Source: an uncultured Planktomarina sp.
GTDB lineage: Bacteria > Pseudomonadota > Alphaproteobacteria > Rhodobacterales > Rhodobacteraceae
Assembly (NCBI GenBank): GCA_943788425.1
Contig: CALSQF010000003.1
Location: 55,927-119,926, forward strand
DNA length: 64,000 nucleotides
Direction of reading: 5' to 3'
The first letter of the stretch is position 1. Each line of letters opens with the position of its first letter. Positions 54,711-63,166 of the stretch are shown here, piece after piece. Position numbers and translations under genes: made by a program. Below the pieces are notes generated by a model. It saw only the letters and a list, made by a program, of their open reading frames with translations. It made no database searches and was not told the DNA's origin.

Positions 54711-55850
54711 ATGGATTTTCTCACGCTCTTACAAGTTTTAGACAGCTCACTGCGTTTGGCCACGCCGCTGCTACTGGCCTGCCTTGCCGGATTGTTTTCG
54801 GAGCGGGCTGGTATTTTTGACATTGGCCTTGAAGGAAAAATGCTGGCAGCAGCTTTTTTATCGGCGGCGATTGCCGCGGCAACTGGATCGGTCTGGTTGG
54901 GGCTTTTGGCTGGTATTGGCGCCTCGCTGTTGCTGTCTGCCATTCATGGGCTGGCCTCGATTACCCTGCGCGGCGATCAAATCATTTCTGGCGTTGCGAT
55001 CAACTTTTTGGCCGCCGGATTAACGGTGGTGATTTCGCAAGATTGGTTTGGCCAAGGTGGGCGCACGCCGCCGCTCCTCTCTGGCGGACGTTTTGAACCC
55101 CTCAACCTGCCTGGTGCCGTGCCGGCGAAAGAAATTTCGCAGGCTGGGCCTTTCATGCAGCTCTATTCTGAGCTGCTTTCAGGGCATTCTTTGCTGGTCT
55201 ATGTGGCGCTTTTGATGGTGCCGTTGACTTGGTTCGTTTTATATAAAACCCGCTTTGGCTTGCGCTTGCGCGCTGTAGGAGAAAACCCGGCTGCGGTGGA
55301 TACGGCGGGGATTTCTGTCGTGGGGCTGCGTTACGCCGCGGTTGGCATCTGCGGAGTTTTATGTGGAATTGCTGGAGCCTACATGGCCACGGCTTTGCAA
55401 GCCGGTTTTGTCAAAGATATGTCTGCTGGCCGCGGGTTCATCGCTCTGGCTGCTTTGATCTTCGCCAAGTGGCGGCCATGGTATGCGCTGGGTGCGTGTT
55501 TATTGTTTGGGTTTTTCTTTGCGGTCGACAACCGCTTCCAAAACATTCTCCTGCCGGCTTGGGTGATGAGCGGGGTGCTTCTGGCGCTTGGATGTGGCCT
55601 TTTCGCCTATGTGCGAAACAAAACCGTGCTTGATCGCATCGTTTTGGGAGGTCTGGGCTTGGGGCTTGCCATTGTGGCGACCTTGATAACCCTGAGCAAT
55701 TTGAGCGCAGGTCTGGGCAGTACGATCAAGATCCCGGTGGTTTTCATCCAATCGCTGCCCTATGTGCTGACCGTTGTGGTCCTCGCAGGCTTCGTCGGTA
55801 AGGCGATTCCGCCCCGTTCTGGTGGGGTGGCTTACGTCAAAGAGAAATAA
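54711..55850 (+). CDS. ABC transporter permease (nucleoside/BMP type), second
   Basis: Second membrane subunit, 379 residues. Characteristic segments: ATPLLLACLAGLFSERAGIF, DIGLEGKMLAAAFLSAAIAA, TLRGDQIISGVAINFLAAGL and LRAVGENPAAVDTAGISVVG. About nine helices. Last of the four BMP-operon genes. A TauE-like exporter starts about 110 bases further on. Confidence 0.93.
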   Translation: MDFLTLLQVLDSSLRLATPLLLACLAGLFSERAGIFDIGLEGKMLAAAFLSAAIAAATGSVWLGLLAGIGASLLLSAIHGLASITLRGDQIISGVAINFLAAGLTVVISQDWFGQGGRTPPLLSGGRFEPLNLPGAVPAKEISQAGPFMQLYSELLSGHSLLVYVALLMVPLTWFVLYKTRFGLRLRAVGENPAAVDTAGISVVGLRYAAVGICGVLCGIAGAYMATALQAGFVKDMSAGRGFIALAALIFAKWRPWYALGACLLFGFFFAVDNRFQNILLPAWVMSGVLLALGCGLFAYVRNKTVLDRIVLGGLGLGLAIVATLITLSNLSAGLGSTIKIPVVFIQSLPYVLTVVVLAGFVGKAIPPRSGGVAYVKEK

Positions 55851-55958
55851 GGCCAAATTTTAGGTGATGATAAGGCCAAATGCGCGTTTTGAGCGCAGAT
55901 TTCGCACCGCGCCCTTGCAAGCCCTTGCCGGACACCAGCGTTAGGGCTATGCGGCGGC

Positions 55959-56876
55959 ATGTATATCTATCTGCCCATTGCTGAAGTCTCTGTGAACGCT
56001 TTTCTCCTGCTGGGTCTCGGTGGGATGGTCGGGATCCTGTCTGGCATGTTTGGCGTTGGCGGTGGCTTCTTGATGACACCGCTTTTGTTTTTTATCGGCA
56101 TCCCCCCTGCGGTGGCCGTTGCGACCGAAGCCAATCAAATTGTGGCCTCTTCGTTCTCGGGCGTGTTGGCGCATGTGAAACGCAAGACGGTGGATTTCAA
56201 AATGGGCGGTGTGCTGCTCATCGGCGGGTTGGTCGGTGCTGCGCTTGGGGTGGTTGTGTTCAATTACCTCAAAAGTTTGGGCCAAGTCGATCTCCTGGTT
56301 AAATTGTGTTATGTGCTGTTTTTAGGGGTCATTGGCAGCTTAATGTTCGCCGAAAGCCTGCGCGCGCTGCGGAAATCGAAACAGGTGGCCGTGGTCAAGC
56401 CGCGCAAAAAACGCGGTTTGGTGCATGCTTTGCCGTTTAAAATGCGGTTCCGGGTGTCGGGTCTGTACATCTCCATAATCCCACCCATCGTTGTCGGCGT
56501 TGCCGTTGGAGTCTTGGCGGCGATCATGGGCGTGGGCGGTGGTTTCGTGATGGTTCCGGCGATGATTTACCTGCTGGGTATGCCAACAAAAGTTGTGGTG
56601 GGCACATCGCTGTTTCAGATCATTTTCGTGACGGCGTTTACCACTATGCTGCACGCCACCACCAACTACACGGTGGATATGGTGCTGGCGGTATTGCTCT
56701 TGATCGGAGGGGTGATCGGCGCACAATTCGGAACGATGATTGGCGCCAAGCTCAAAGCAGAGCAGCTGCGCATCCTTCTTGCGCTTATGGTGCTACTTGT
56801 TTGCGCCAAGCTGGCGTTTGACCTGATTGTGGAACCCTCCGAGCTGTTCAGCCTCGGCGTTGTAGGAGGCCATTGA
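55959..56876 (+). CDS. TauE/SafE family sulfite/organosulfur exporter
   Basis: Inner-membrane exporter of 305 residues, two repeats of four helices. The family repeats are LGLGGMVGILSGMFGVGGGF (near residue 18) and AAIMGVGGGFVMVPAMIYLL in the second half. Members release sulfite or sulfoacetate during sulfonate degradation. It overlaps the next gene by one base (TGATG), and that partner protein is usual. It could remove sulfite formed from the DHPS route, though the two loci are 45 kb apart. Confidence 0.9.
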   Translation: MYIYLPIAEVSVNAFLLLGLGGMVGILSGMFGVGGGFLMTPLLFFIGIPPAVAVATEANQIVASSFSGVLAHVKRKTVDFKMGGVLLIGGLVGAALGVVVFNYLKSLGQVDLLVKLCYVLFLGVIGSLMFAESLRALRKSKQVAVVKPRKKRGLVHALPFKMRFRVSGLYISIIPPIVVGVAVGVLAAIMGVGGGFVMVPAMIYLLGMPTKVVVGTSLFQIIFVTAFTTMLHATTNYTVDMVLAVLLLIGGVIGAQFGTMIGAKLKAEQLRILLALMVLLVCAKLAFDLIVEPSELFSLGVVGGH

Positions 56877-57643
56877 TGCAAGGTTTTTTCGCAAGAGTTC
56901 TTCTCGTCCTGCTAGCCCTGGCTGGCCCGGTTTCGGCACAGGATATTGTTCTGGGCATGTCGAAAAACGAAATTGGCATTACTGCGTTTTTTAATGGTTC
57001 GGAGATCTTAATCTTCGGTGCCCTGAAACATGAAACTGTGGCCAGTTCGGCCGGTGATCTCGATGTTGTAGTCACCATCGCCAGTCCACGCGACCCGGTC
57101 ACGGTGCGCCGTAAGGACAAACGCTTGGGGATCTGGGTCAATGTTGAGGCTTTTGATGTTGATTTGGCGCCCAGTTTTTACGCTGTGGCCACGACCGGGC
57201 CCTTTGACCAAGTTGTCAGTCAGGCATCTGATCTGTGGCATCAAATCTCGGTGCGCCAGTTGATCCGTGCAGTGACAATCCCCCCCAGCACCAACAATAA
57301 AGATCAATTTACCGAAGCTTTGGTGCGCGTGCGCGAAGAGCAGGGTCTTTATCAAATGCTGCCTGGTTCGGTGCAGCTGCAAGAGCAAACTTTGTTTTCG
57401 ACCTCTGTTTCCCTGCCGTCAAATTTGGTTGAGGGAGCCTATTTGGCGCGTATTTTCCTCATGCGCGACGGCGAGGTTGTGTCGCAGTATCAGACGTCAA
57501 TTGATGTGCAGAAGGTTGGCATCGAGCGTTGGCTGTATAATTTGGCCCACGAGCGCCCCGTTGTTTATGGGCTACTTTCATTGGCCATTGCCATTTTTTC
57601 TGGCTGGGCTGCGGCTGCGGCTTTTCGGCTTTTGCGCGGCTGA
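56876..57643 (+). CDS. TIGR02186 family membrane-anchored protein
   Basis: A 255-residue protein with a signal peptide (FFARVLLVLLALAGPVSAQD), an extracytoplasmic beta-rich domain and one C-terminal membrane helix (YGLLSLAIAIFSGWAAAAAF). It resembles the conserved proteins of family TIGR02186, which often follow TauE-type exporters in alphaproteobacteria. Function unknown. Its end overlaps the antisense yifB remnant. Confidence 0.75.
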   Translation: MQGFFARVLLVLLALAGPVSAQDIVLGMSKNEIGITAFFNGSEILIFGALKHETVASSAGDLDVVVTIASPRDPVTVRRKDKRLGIWVNVEAFDVDLAPSFYAVATTGPFDQVVSQASDLWHQISVRQLIRAVTIPPSTNNKDQFTEALVRVREEQGLYQMLPGSVQLQEQTLFSTSVSLPSNLVEGAYLARIFLMRDGEVVSQYQTSIDVQKVGIERWLYNLAHERPVVYGLLSLAIAIFSGWAAAAAFRLLRG

Positions 57644-58256
57644 GACGGGCCGCGCCCCGCAGCCAGCCGGAAGCTGGCGGCCTCGGCAATATGGGCCCGT
57701 TCAACCACCTCACTGCCAGCCAGGCCCGCAATGGTGCGCGCCACCCGCATGACCCTGTGATAGCCCCGGGCTGTTAGGCCAAACCGTTCGGCAATTTCGA
57801 TCAAAAGCGCTTGGCCATCTGCGTTGGGTTTTGCGAATGTCTGCAACACGGCTCCCTCCGCATCTGCATTGACCATTCAGTGCGGAATTTTGGAATATCT
57901 CTCGGATTGTCGTGTGCGCGCCGCGGTGATGCGCAGCGCCACTTCGGCACTTGGCGCGCTGTCGCAGGGCAGTTCGAGATCGCTGTAGGCGACAGGCGGT
58001 ACATCGACATGCAAATCAAACTGATCCAGCAGTGGACCAGATATGCGGGCGACAGGTTCACCGTGATCCGTTTGGAGGGAAGGGCAATCGACAGGGCATC
58101 CAGCATAGCCCGTACCCGCTCGCGCGCCTCACTGACAGCTTTGTTGGCCAGCCCGACTATTTGAAAACTCGGCAGGCTCGGCGCCAATGCGCATTGCACC
58201 TCGACTGGCCGGGCCTCCACCCAGTGAAATGCAACAGTATAGGTAACGGCCACCAT
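57565..58256 (-). pseudogene. YifB/ComM AAA-ATPase pseudogene
   Basis: Start and end of a Mg-chelatase-like helicase (normally about 500 residues) survive. N-terminus: FHWVEARPVEVQCALAPSLP, then VGLANKAVSEARERVRAMLD and LPSKRITVNLSP. At about 58046 it jumps, out of frame, to RISGPLLDQFDLHVDVPPVA from near the C-terminus. That frame meets TGA (57877-57879) and continues as NADAEGAVLQTFAKPNADGQ and FGLTARGYHRVMRVARTIAG. So the AAA core is deleted, the join is frameshifted and a nonsense codon follows. ComM helps integrate transforming DNA, so efficient natural transformation may be lost. Confidence 0.88.
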
Positions 58257-58343
58257 CGGCTATGCCCTGTATGGTTACGAGTCCTGGGAGCATAGGAGAA
58301 GATGGTTTACGAAAGATGAATCTGTCGATGCGGCGCTATGAAG

Positions 58344-58916
58344 TCATGGCAAGTGGTTGATGCAGACAACCTGCCATTCACCCGCGTCTTCGCGCAGATG
58401 GGTGATGCTGAAATTGTCGATTTTATGGGCAAGGCAAGCGTAGGCGCTGGTATTAAGGGCGCGCTGGACCTGGGTTAGGATGATACCGAAATGCGCCACG
58501 GCGATGATGCTTTTGTGGGCCGCATTCAACCGGTCGACCACCGGGTGGGCGCGGGCGGCGGCCATGTTCCAGCTTTCTCCATTTGGCGCCATGATAGTGC
58601 CGGGTTTTTCCCAATAATCGCGGCTCAATTTTGGATCAGTCTGCGCAACATCTGACCAGTGCCGCCCATCCCAATCGCCGAAATCAAACTCTCTGAGGCC
58701 CGGTTCGTGTGGCAGGCGGTGCCGCGCGCCTGCAAAGGCATCGGCGGTGGTGACAGAGCGGATCAGATCAGAGGAGACCACCACAGCCTCAGATGGCAAA
58801 TACGCATTTAGGCGGCCGATTAAGGCGCGGTCAGACAGATCGGCGGGCACGTCGCGCCATCCGGTGAAATTTTTTTCATGGGTCGGGCCGTGCCTAATCC
58901 AAAACCAATCGCTCAT
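58344..58916 (-). CDS. Histidine phosphatase family protein, possible alpha-ribazole phosphatase
   Basis: Phosphoglycerate-mutase-fold phosphatase of 190 residues. Catalytic histidine in IRHGPTHEKNFTGW, second motif FDFGDWDGRHW and the late VAHFGIILTQ. Its start overlaps the cobU stop by four bases, so a role in cobalamin nucleotide loop assembly (CobC-like) is plausible. Sequence alone cannot separate this from other phosphatases. Confidence 0.82.
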   Translation of the reverse strand: MSDWFWIRHGPTHEKNFTGWRDVPADLSDRALIGRLNAYLPSEAVVVSSDLIRSVTTADAFAGARHRLPHEPGLREFDFGDWDGRHWSDVAQTDPKLSRDYWEKPGTIMAPNGESWNMAAARAHPVVDRLNAAHKSIIAVAHFGIILTQVQRALNTSAYACLAHKIDNFSITHLREDAGEWQVVCINHLP

Positions 58917-59446
58917 GGCGCAGCCTTGAGAATTTGCGCGATGCCGGCGGTGACGAAGATCACCTCCTGCGCCAGCTGGGCGAGATCTTGATTGAGGTGG
59001 CCTTGGTGTTTGACAAAGGCCCGCGCCATCGCATTGTCTGGTGTAATGCCCTGACCAACTTCATTGCTGACCACAATAACCGGGCAGGGGGCTTGGGCGA
59101 GACCCTCGCAAAGCGCGGCACATGCGCTTTGAATATCTCGCTCGGCCATCATGAGGTTGCTCAGCCACAGCGTGACGCAATCGAGCAGGATAATTTCGTC
59201 TGGCTGAGCCGCCGCCAGAGCCTCGGCAAGATCCAGCGACGCCTCTACGGTGGTCCAATCTGGTCCGCGTTGCAGGCGGTGCTGCGCAATTTTGACGCGC
59301 ATTTCATCATCCCAGGCCTGCGCAGTTGCGATATAGCGCCGAGGCCGGCCGGTGGCGACAACCAACTGTTCGGCAATCCGTGATTTGCCGGAATTTGCGC
59401 CACCAAGCACCAGGCGTAGGGCTGGAGATTTGTTTTCTGCAGGCAT
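58913..59446 (-). CDS. cobU: Adenosylcobinamide kinase/guanylyltransferase
   Basis: Bifunctional enzyme of cobalamin assembly and salvage, 177 residues. The P-loop is LVLGGANSGKSRIAEQL, followed by YIATAQAWDDEMRVKIAQHR with the guanylylated histidine, and DEIILLDCVTLWLSNLM and VSNEVGQGITPDNAMARAF. It is co-directional and overlapping with the phosphatase gene and divergent from rpoH2. No cobalamin riboswitch is visible in the 89-base gap. Confidence 0.95.
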   Translation of the reverse strand: MPAENKSPALRLVLGGANSGKSRIAEQLVVATGRPRRYIATAQAWDDEMRVKIAQHRLQRGPDWTTVEASLDLAEALAAAQPDEIILLDCVTLWLSNLMMAERDIQSACAALCEGLAQAPCPVIVVSNEVGQGITPDNAMARAFVKHQGHLNQDLAQLAQEVIFVTAGIAQILKAAP

Positions 59447-59460
59447 TGTGTCCCCAAGAG

Positions 59461-59490
59461 TGATCCATTCTGCATGTACCTGCGTAAGAA
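59461..59490 (+). promoter_or_regulatory. RpoE-type (ECF sigma) promoter of rpoH2
   Basis: TGATCC (59461-59466), an 18-base spacer and TAAGAA (59485-59490). It matches the -35 TGATC and -10 TAAG-like consensus of the RpoE/ChrR singlet-oxygen system of Rhodobacter. The rpoH2 ATG is 46 bases downstream. Confidence 0.75.
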
Positions 59491-59535
59491 GAGAGTAACA
59501 AGTTTTTCATCTTTTTCTGATTGGGAGGCGAACCG

Positions 59536-60414
59536 ATGCCTTTAGACGGCCGCACCGAGAATTTTCTTCCGCGCACTGCTATGAAAGCGGAGATGCTTGA
59601 CGCTGAAACGGAATTGAAATTGGCCTATGCTTGGCGTGATGAACGCTGCGAGCAAAGCCTTCACCGATTGATTAATGCCTATATGCGATTGGCGATTTCG
59701 CAAGCGGCAAAATTTAAACGCTATGGCGCGCCTATGGGAGATTTGATCCAAGAGGCCGGGCTTGGTCTGATGAAAGCGGCCGAGAAATTTGACCCTGACC
59801 GTGGTGTGCGGTTCTCAACCTATGCGGTGTGGTGGATCAAGGCCTCTGTCCAAGAATATGTCATGCGCAATTGGTCGATGGTGCGTACGGGCTCCACGAG
59901 CCCGCAAAAATCCCTGTTCTTCAATATGCGCCGCATCCAGGCGCGGATTGAGCGCGATGCGAATAACGCCGGTCAAACCCTGGACCGGCACCAATTGCAG
60001 CAATTGATTGCGCAGGATTTGGGTGTGCCATTGCATGATGTGGAGATGATGGACGGACGCTTGTCTGGCTCTGATTTTTCGCTCAACGCGACGCAATCGA
60101 CCGAAGACGAAGGCCGCGAATGGATTGATGCGCTGCCAGATGACAGCGCGCAGGCCGCAGAAATCGTTGAGCTTGACCATGACCAAGAGGCACTCCGCAA
60201 GTGGCTCTTGCAGGCGATGAGCGTGCTCAATGATCGCGAAAGATATATCGTGCGGGAGCGTAAGTTGATTGAGGTGCCGCGCACTTTGGAAAGCCTAGGC
60301 GAAGAATTAGGTCTGTCGAAAGAGCGGATCAGACAGGTGGAAGCGGCTGCGTTTAAGAAAATGCGCCTGGCGCTGGAAACTCAGGCCCCGGAGGCAAGCG
60401 CATTTTTTCAATGA
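59536..60414 (+). CDS. rpoH2: Heat-shock/oxidative-stress sigma factor RpoHII
   Basis: Alternative sigma factor of the RpoH family, 292 residues; closest by memory to Rhodobacter RpoHII, which responds to singlet oxygen. The start is the ATG at 59536 with GGGAGG upstream (an earlier in-frame TTG is less likely). Region 2: DLIQEAGLGLMKAAEKFDPD and RFSTYAVWWIKASVQEYVMR. The RpoH box is QKSLFFNMRR. Region 4: ESLGEELGLSKERIRQVEA. It is driven by an RpoE-type promoter. Confidence 0.93.
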   Translation: MPLDGRTENFLPRTAMKAEMLDAETELKLAYAWRDERCEQSLHRLINAYMRLAISQAAKFKRYGAPMGDLIQEAGLGLMKAAEKFDPDRGVRFSTYAVWWIKASVQEYVMRNWSMVRTGSTSPQKSLFFNMRRIQARIERDANNAGQTLDRHQLQQLIAQDLGVPLHDVEMMDGRLSGSDFSLNATQSTEDEGREWIDALPDDSAQAAEIVELDHDQEALRKWLLQAMSVLNDRERYIVRERKLIEVPRTLESLGEELGLSKERIRQVEAAAFKKMRLALETQAPEASAFFQ

Positions 60415-60470
60415 TCTTTTTGCCTGTACCAGACCTTGCAGAGCGAGGTCTGGCTGCGTAACTGTAGACC

Positions 60471-61661
60471 ATGAACGAAAAACACATTCTTTTAATCATC
60501 TCTGGTGGCATCGCTGCGGTGAAGCTTCCGGAGTTGATTCGCAGTTTGACTGCGCAAGGCGCGCGTGTCACGCCCGTCTTGACGCAATCTGGCGCGCAAT
60601 TCGTAACCCCCCTCTCAATAGCGGCCCTTGCGCGCTCTAAGGTCTTCACGGAGCTGTTTGACCTGACCGAAGAGGCCCAGATGGGCCATATAGAACTGTC
60701 GCGCGCCGCAGACCTTGTTTTGGTGGCACCCGCCACGGCACAAATTATGGCCAAAATGGCGCAGGGCATGGCGGATGATCTGGCCACGACCCTGCTTTTG
60801 GCCACGGATACACCTGTGATGATTGCCCCCTCGATGAATGTGCGCATGTGGCAGCACCCCGCCACGCAGCGCAATTTGAAGCGGTTGCAAGAGGATGGGG
60901 TGCAGATCATTGGCCCCAATGACGGCGAGATGGCCTGCGGCGAATATGGCCCGGGTCGCATGGCGGAAGTTGATGAGATTTTGGCGCGGGTTGTGGGCTT
61001 TTTCCGCAACGGTCCGCTTTCGGGGCGTCATGTGCTGGTCACCTCGGGGCCCACCCATGAGCCCATTGACCCCGTGCGCTATATCGCCAATCGCTCTTCT
61101 GGTGCGCAGGGCACAGCTCTGGCAGCGGCCTTACGTAATCTCGGTGCACGGGTCAGCTTTGTCACCGGCCCCGCGCGTGTGCCGCCGCCCACGGGCGTTG
61201 ATGTGCATCCGGTCCAAACTGCGCAAGAGATGTTGACTGCGGTTGAGGGGCTCTTGCCCGCGGATGCGGCGGTTTTTACGGCGGCGGTGGCCGATTGGCG
61301 TATGGCGGATGCCCATGGCCAAAAGATCAAGAAGCAGTCTTCTGGCGCTCTTCCAGTTTTGCAATTTGCCGAAAACCCAGACATTCTTGCGCGTGTTTCA
61401 GCGCATGAGCTGAGGCCGCAATTGGTTGTGGGCTTTGCGGCAGAGACGGAGCATGTGATCGACAATGCAACATCAAAGCGCCTGCGCAAGGGCTGCGATT
61501 GGATCGTCGCCAATGATGTGACCCCCCAGACCGGCATCATGGGCGGGGCACATAACAAAATTACCCTCATCGATAAGGCGGGCGCCGAGACCTGGGATGA
61601 GATGCCTAAGATCGATGTCGCGCGCCGGTTGGCGCAGCGCATCGCGGATGCTTTGACGTGA
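60471..61661 (+). CDS. coaBC: Phosphopantothenoylcysteine decarboxylase/phosphopantothenate-cysteine ligase
   Basis: Two steps of coenzyme A synthesis in one protein of 396 residues. The flavoprotein decarboxylase domain covers residues 1 to about 185 ([20 protein letters not shown], the PSMNVRMW motif and the Cys of [11 protein letters not shown]). The ligase domain has [20 protein letters not shown] and [20 protein letters not shown]. It overlaps dut by four bases (the dut GTG start). Confidence 0.95.
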   Translation: MNEKHILLIISGGIAAVKLPELIRSLTAQGARVTPVLTQSGAQFVTPLSIAALARSKVFTELFDLTEEAQMGHIELSRAADLVLVAPATAQIMAKMAQGMADDLATTLLLATDTPVMIAPSMNVRMWQHPATQRNLKRLQEDGVQIIGPNDGEMACGEYGPGRMAEVDEILARVVGFFRNGPLSGRHVLVTSGPTHEPIDPVRYIANRSSGAQGTALAAALRNLGARVSFVTGPARVPPPTGVDVHPVQTAQEMLTAVEGLLPADAAVFTAAVADWRMADAHGQKIKKQSSGALPVLQFAENPDILARVSAHELRPQLVVGFAAETEHVIDNATSKRLRKGCDWIVANDVTPQTGIMGGAHNKITLIDKAGAETWDEMPKIDVARRLAQRIADALT

Positions 61662-62119
61662 ACCCTGTCATTGAGATGAACTGGGAGGAGGGGGCCGATG
61701 CCAGCTTTGGCCTGCCGGCCTATGCCACCCCGGGTGCCGCTGGCGCAGATCTGCGCGCCAATTTTCTCGATCGAGGGGATGCAATTGTTCAGCCGGGCGC
61801 ACGATTGTTGATTGGCACCGGGCTGCGCCTGGCTATACCAGCGGGCTATGAGGTGCAAATTCGCCCCAGATCTGGGCTTGCTTTGAAACACGGGATCACA
61901 TTGGCCAATGCACCCGGTACGATCGACAGTGACTATCGAGGCGCGTTGGGTGTGATTTTGCTCAATACGGGCACTGAAGCCTTTCAGATACGTCATGGAG
62001 ACCGAATTGCGCAAATGGTCGTGGCCCCGGTGGTTCAGGCGGCATTTGCTCTTGTGTCAGAGCTGGACACAACGGCGCGTGGTGCAGGTGGGTTTGGCTC
62101 CACAGGACGTGGCTCATGA
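61658..62119 (+). CDS. dut: Deoxyuridine 5'-triphosphate nucleotidohydrolase
   Basis: dUTPase of 153 residues, GTG start. All five family motifs are visible: [51 protein letters not shown] and [12 protein letters not shown]. It hydrolyses dUTP to dUMP, supplying thymidylate synthesis and keeping uracil out of DNA. It overlaps coaBC and moeB by four bases each, an order common in alphaproteobacteria. Confidence 0.96.
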   Translation: MNPVIEMNWEEGADASFGLPAYATPGAAGADLRANFLDRGDAIVQPGARLLIGTGLRLAIPAGYEVQIRPRSGLALKHGITLANAPGTIDSDYRGALGVILLNTGTEAFQIRHGDRIAQMVVAPVVQAAFALVSELDTTARGAGGFGSTGRGS

Positions 62120-63165
62120 TCCTTGTCGGCACAATTTGTGCGGTTCTTTGGGTCATTGGCTGGGCCATGAGCGCGCCAAAACGGCAACGCTGGGGCATGA
62201 TTGCGGTGGTATTTGTGGGGGTGATTTTAGCTCATCTGATTTTGCCTGATGGTCATCCGTTGCGCAGTAACACAGGCGGTTCGTGGGAGCTCTGGGCAAT
62301 CATTGCTGCTTTTGCGTCAATTATTTGGATCTATCGGCAAGGTCTGCGCAAATTAAAGACACGTGCGGCACCGGCCGTATCTGGTGCTGATGCAGCAATG
62401 TCGGCCGCTGAGCTGGACCGCTATGCCCGACACATCGTTATGCCAGAGATTGGCGGGGCCGGGCAGATGCGGCTGCGCGGCGCTAAGGTCTTGGTGATTG
62501 GGGCAGGCGGGCTTGGCGCACCCGCACTGCAATATCTGGCGGCCGCCGGCATTGGCACCATTGGTGTTGTTGATGATGACACCGTGGCACCCAGTAATCT
62601 ACACCGGCAAGTTATTCACCGCGACATGGATATTGGGCGAGCTAAAGTTACCTCTGCGGCCCGGGCCATTGGTGATTTGAATCCCTATGTGGCGGTGAAC
62701 AGCTACAATCATCGTCTCACCGACACGCGTGCCGAAGAGCTGGTTGGCCAATATGACATCGTTCTGGATGGCACGGATAATTTCGAGACGCGCTATGTGG
62801 TGAACGCAGCCTGCGTGGCGCGTGCAAAACCCTTGGTCAGCGGAGCTTTGAGCCAATGGGAAGGCCAGGTCGCGCTGTTTGATCCGGCGCGCTCTGGTCC
62901 GTGCTATCAATGCGTGTTTCCCAACGCGCCCAAGCCGGAGTTGGCCCCCAGCTGTGCCCAGGCCGGGGTCTTTGCAGCCCTGCCGGGGATTATCGGCAGC
63001 CTGATGGCGGCGGAGGCGTTGAAATATATTTTGAATGCCGGCACATCGCTGCGCGGCCAGATGGCGATCTACAATGTGCTCGACGCGCAAAACCGTATGA
63101 TAAAAACCAAACCGCGGGTAGATTGCCCGATTTGTGGCTCAAATTCTTCAGATGGACTGTCTTGA
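62116..63165 (+). CDS. moeB: ThiF/MoeB family adenylyltransferase with an N-terminal membrane domain
   Basis: E1-like enzyme that adenylates a small ubiquitin-like sulfur carrier such as MoaD or ThiS; 349 residues. The first 75 residues contain two or three hydrophobic helices ([56 protein letters not shown]). The catalytic part has [40 protein letters not shown], and zinc cysteines in CYQCVF and DCPICG. The membrane part is unusual for MoeB. Whether the partner is MoaD or ThiS is open. Confidence 0.88.
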   Translation: MILVGTICAVLWVIGWAMSAPKRQRWGMIAVVFVGVILAHLILPDGHPLRSNTGGSWELWAIIAAFASIIWIYRQGLRKLKTRAAPAVSGADAAMSAAELDRYARHIVMPEIGGAGQMRLRGAKVLVIGAGGLGAPALQYLAAAGIGTIGVVDDDTVAPSNLHRQVIHRDMDIGRAKVTSAARAIGDLNPYVAVNSYNHRLTDTRAEELVGQYDIVLDGTDNFETRYVVNAACVARAKPLVSGALSQWEGQVALFDPARSGPCYQCVFPNAPKPELAPSCAQAGVFAALPGIIGSLMAAEALKYILNAGTSLRGQMAIYNVLDAQNRMIKTKPRVDCPICGSNSSDGLS

Positions 63166-63166
63166 T

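Noticed and set aside
61079-62014. 311-codon open frame antisense to coaBC and dut
   Set aside because: Both plus-strand genes have all family motifs; the antisense frame has none.
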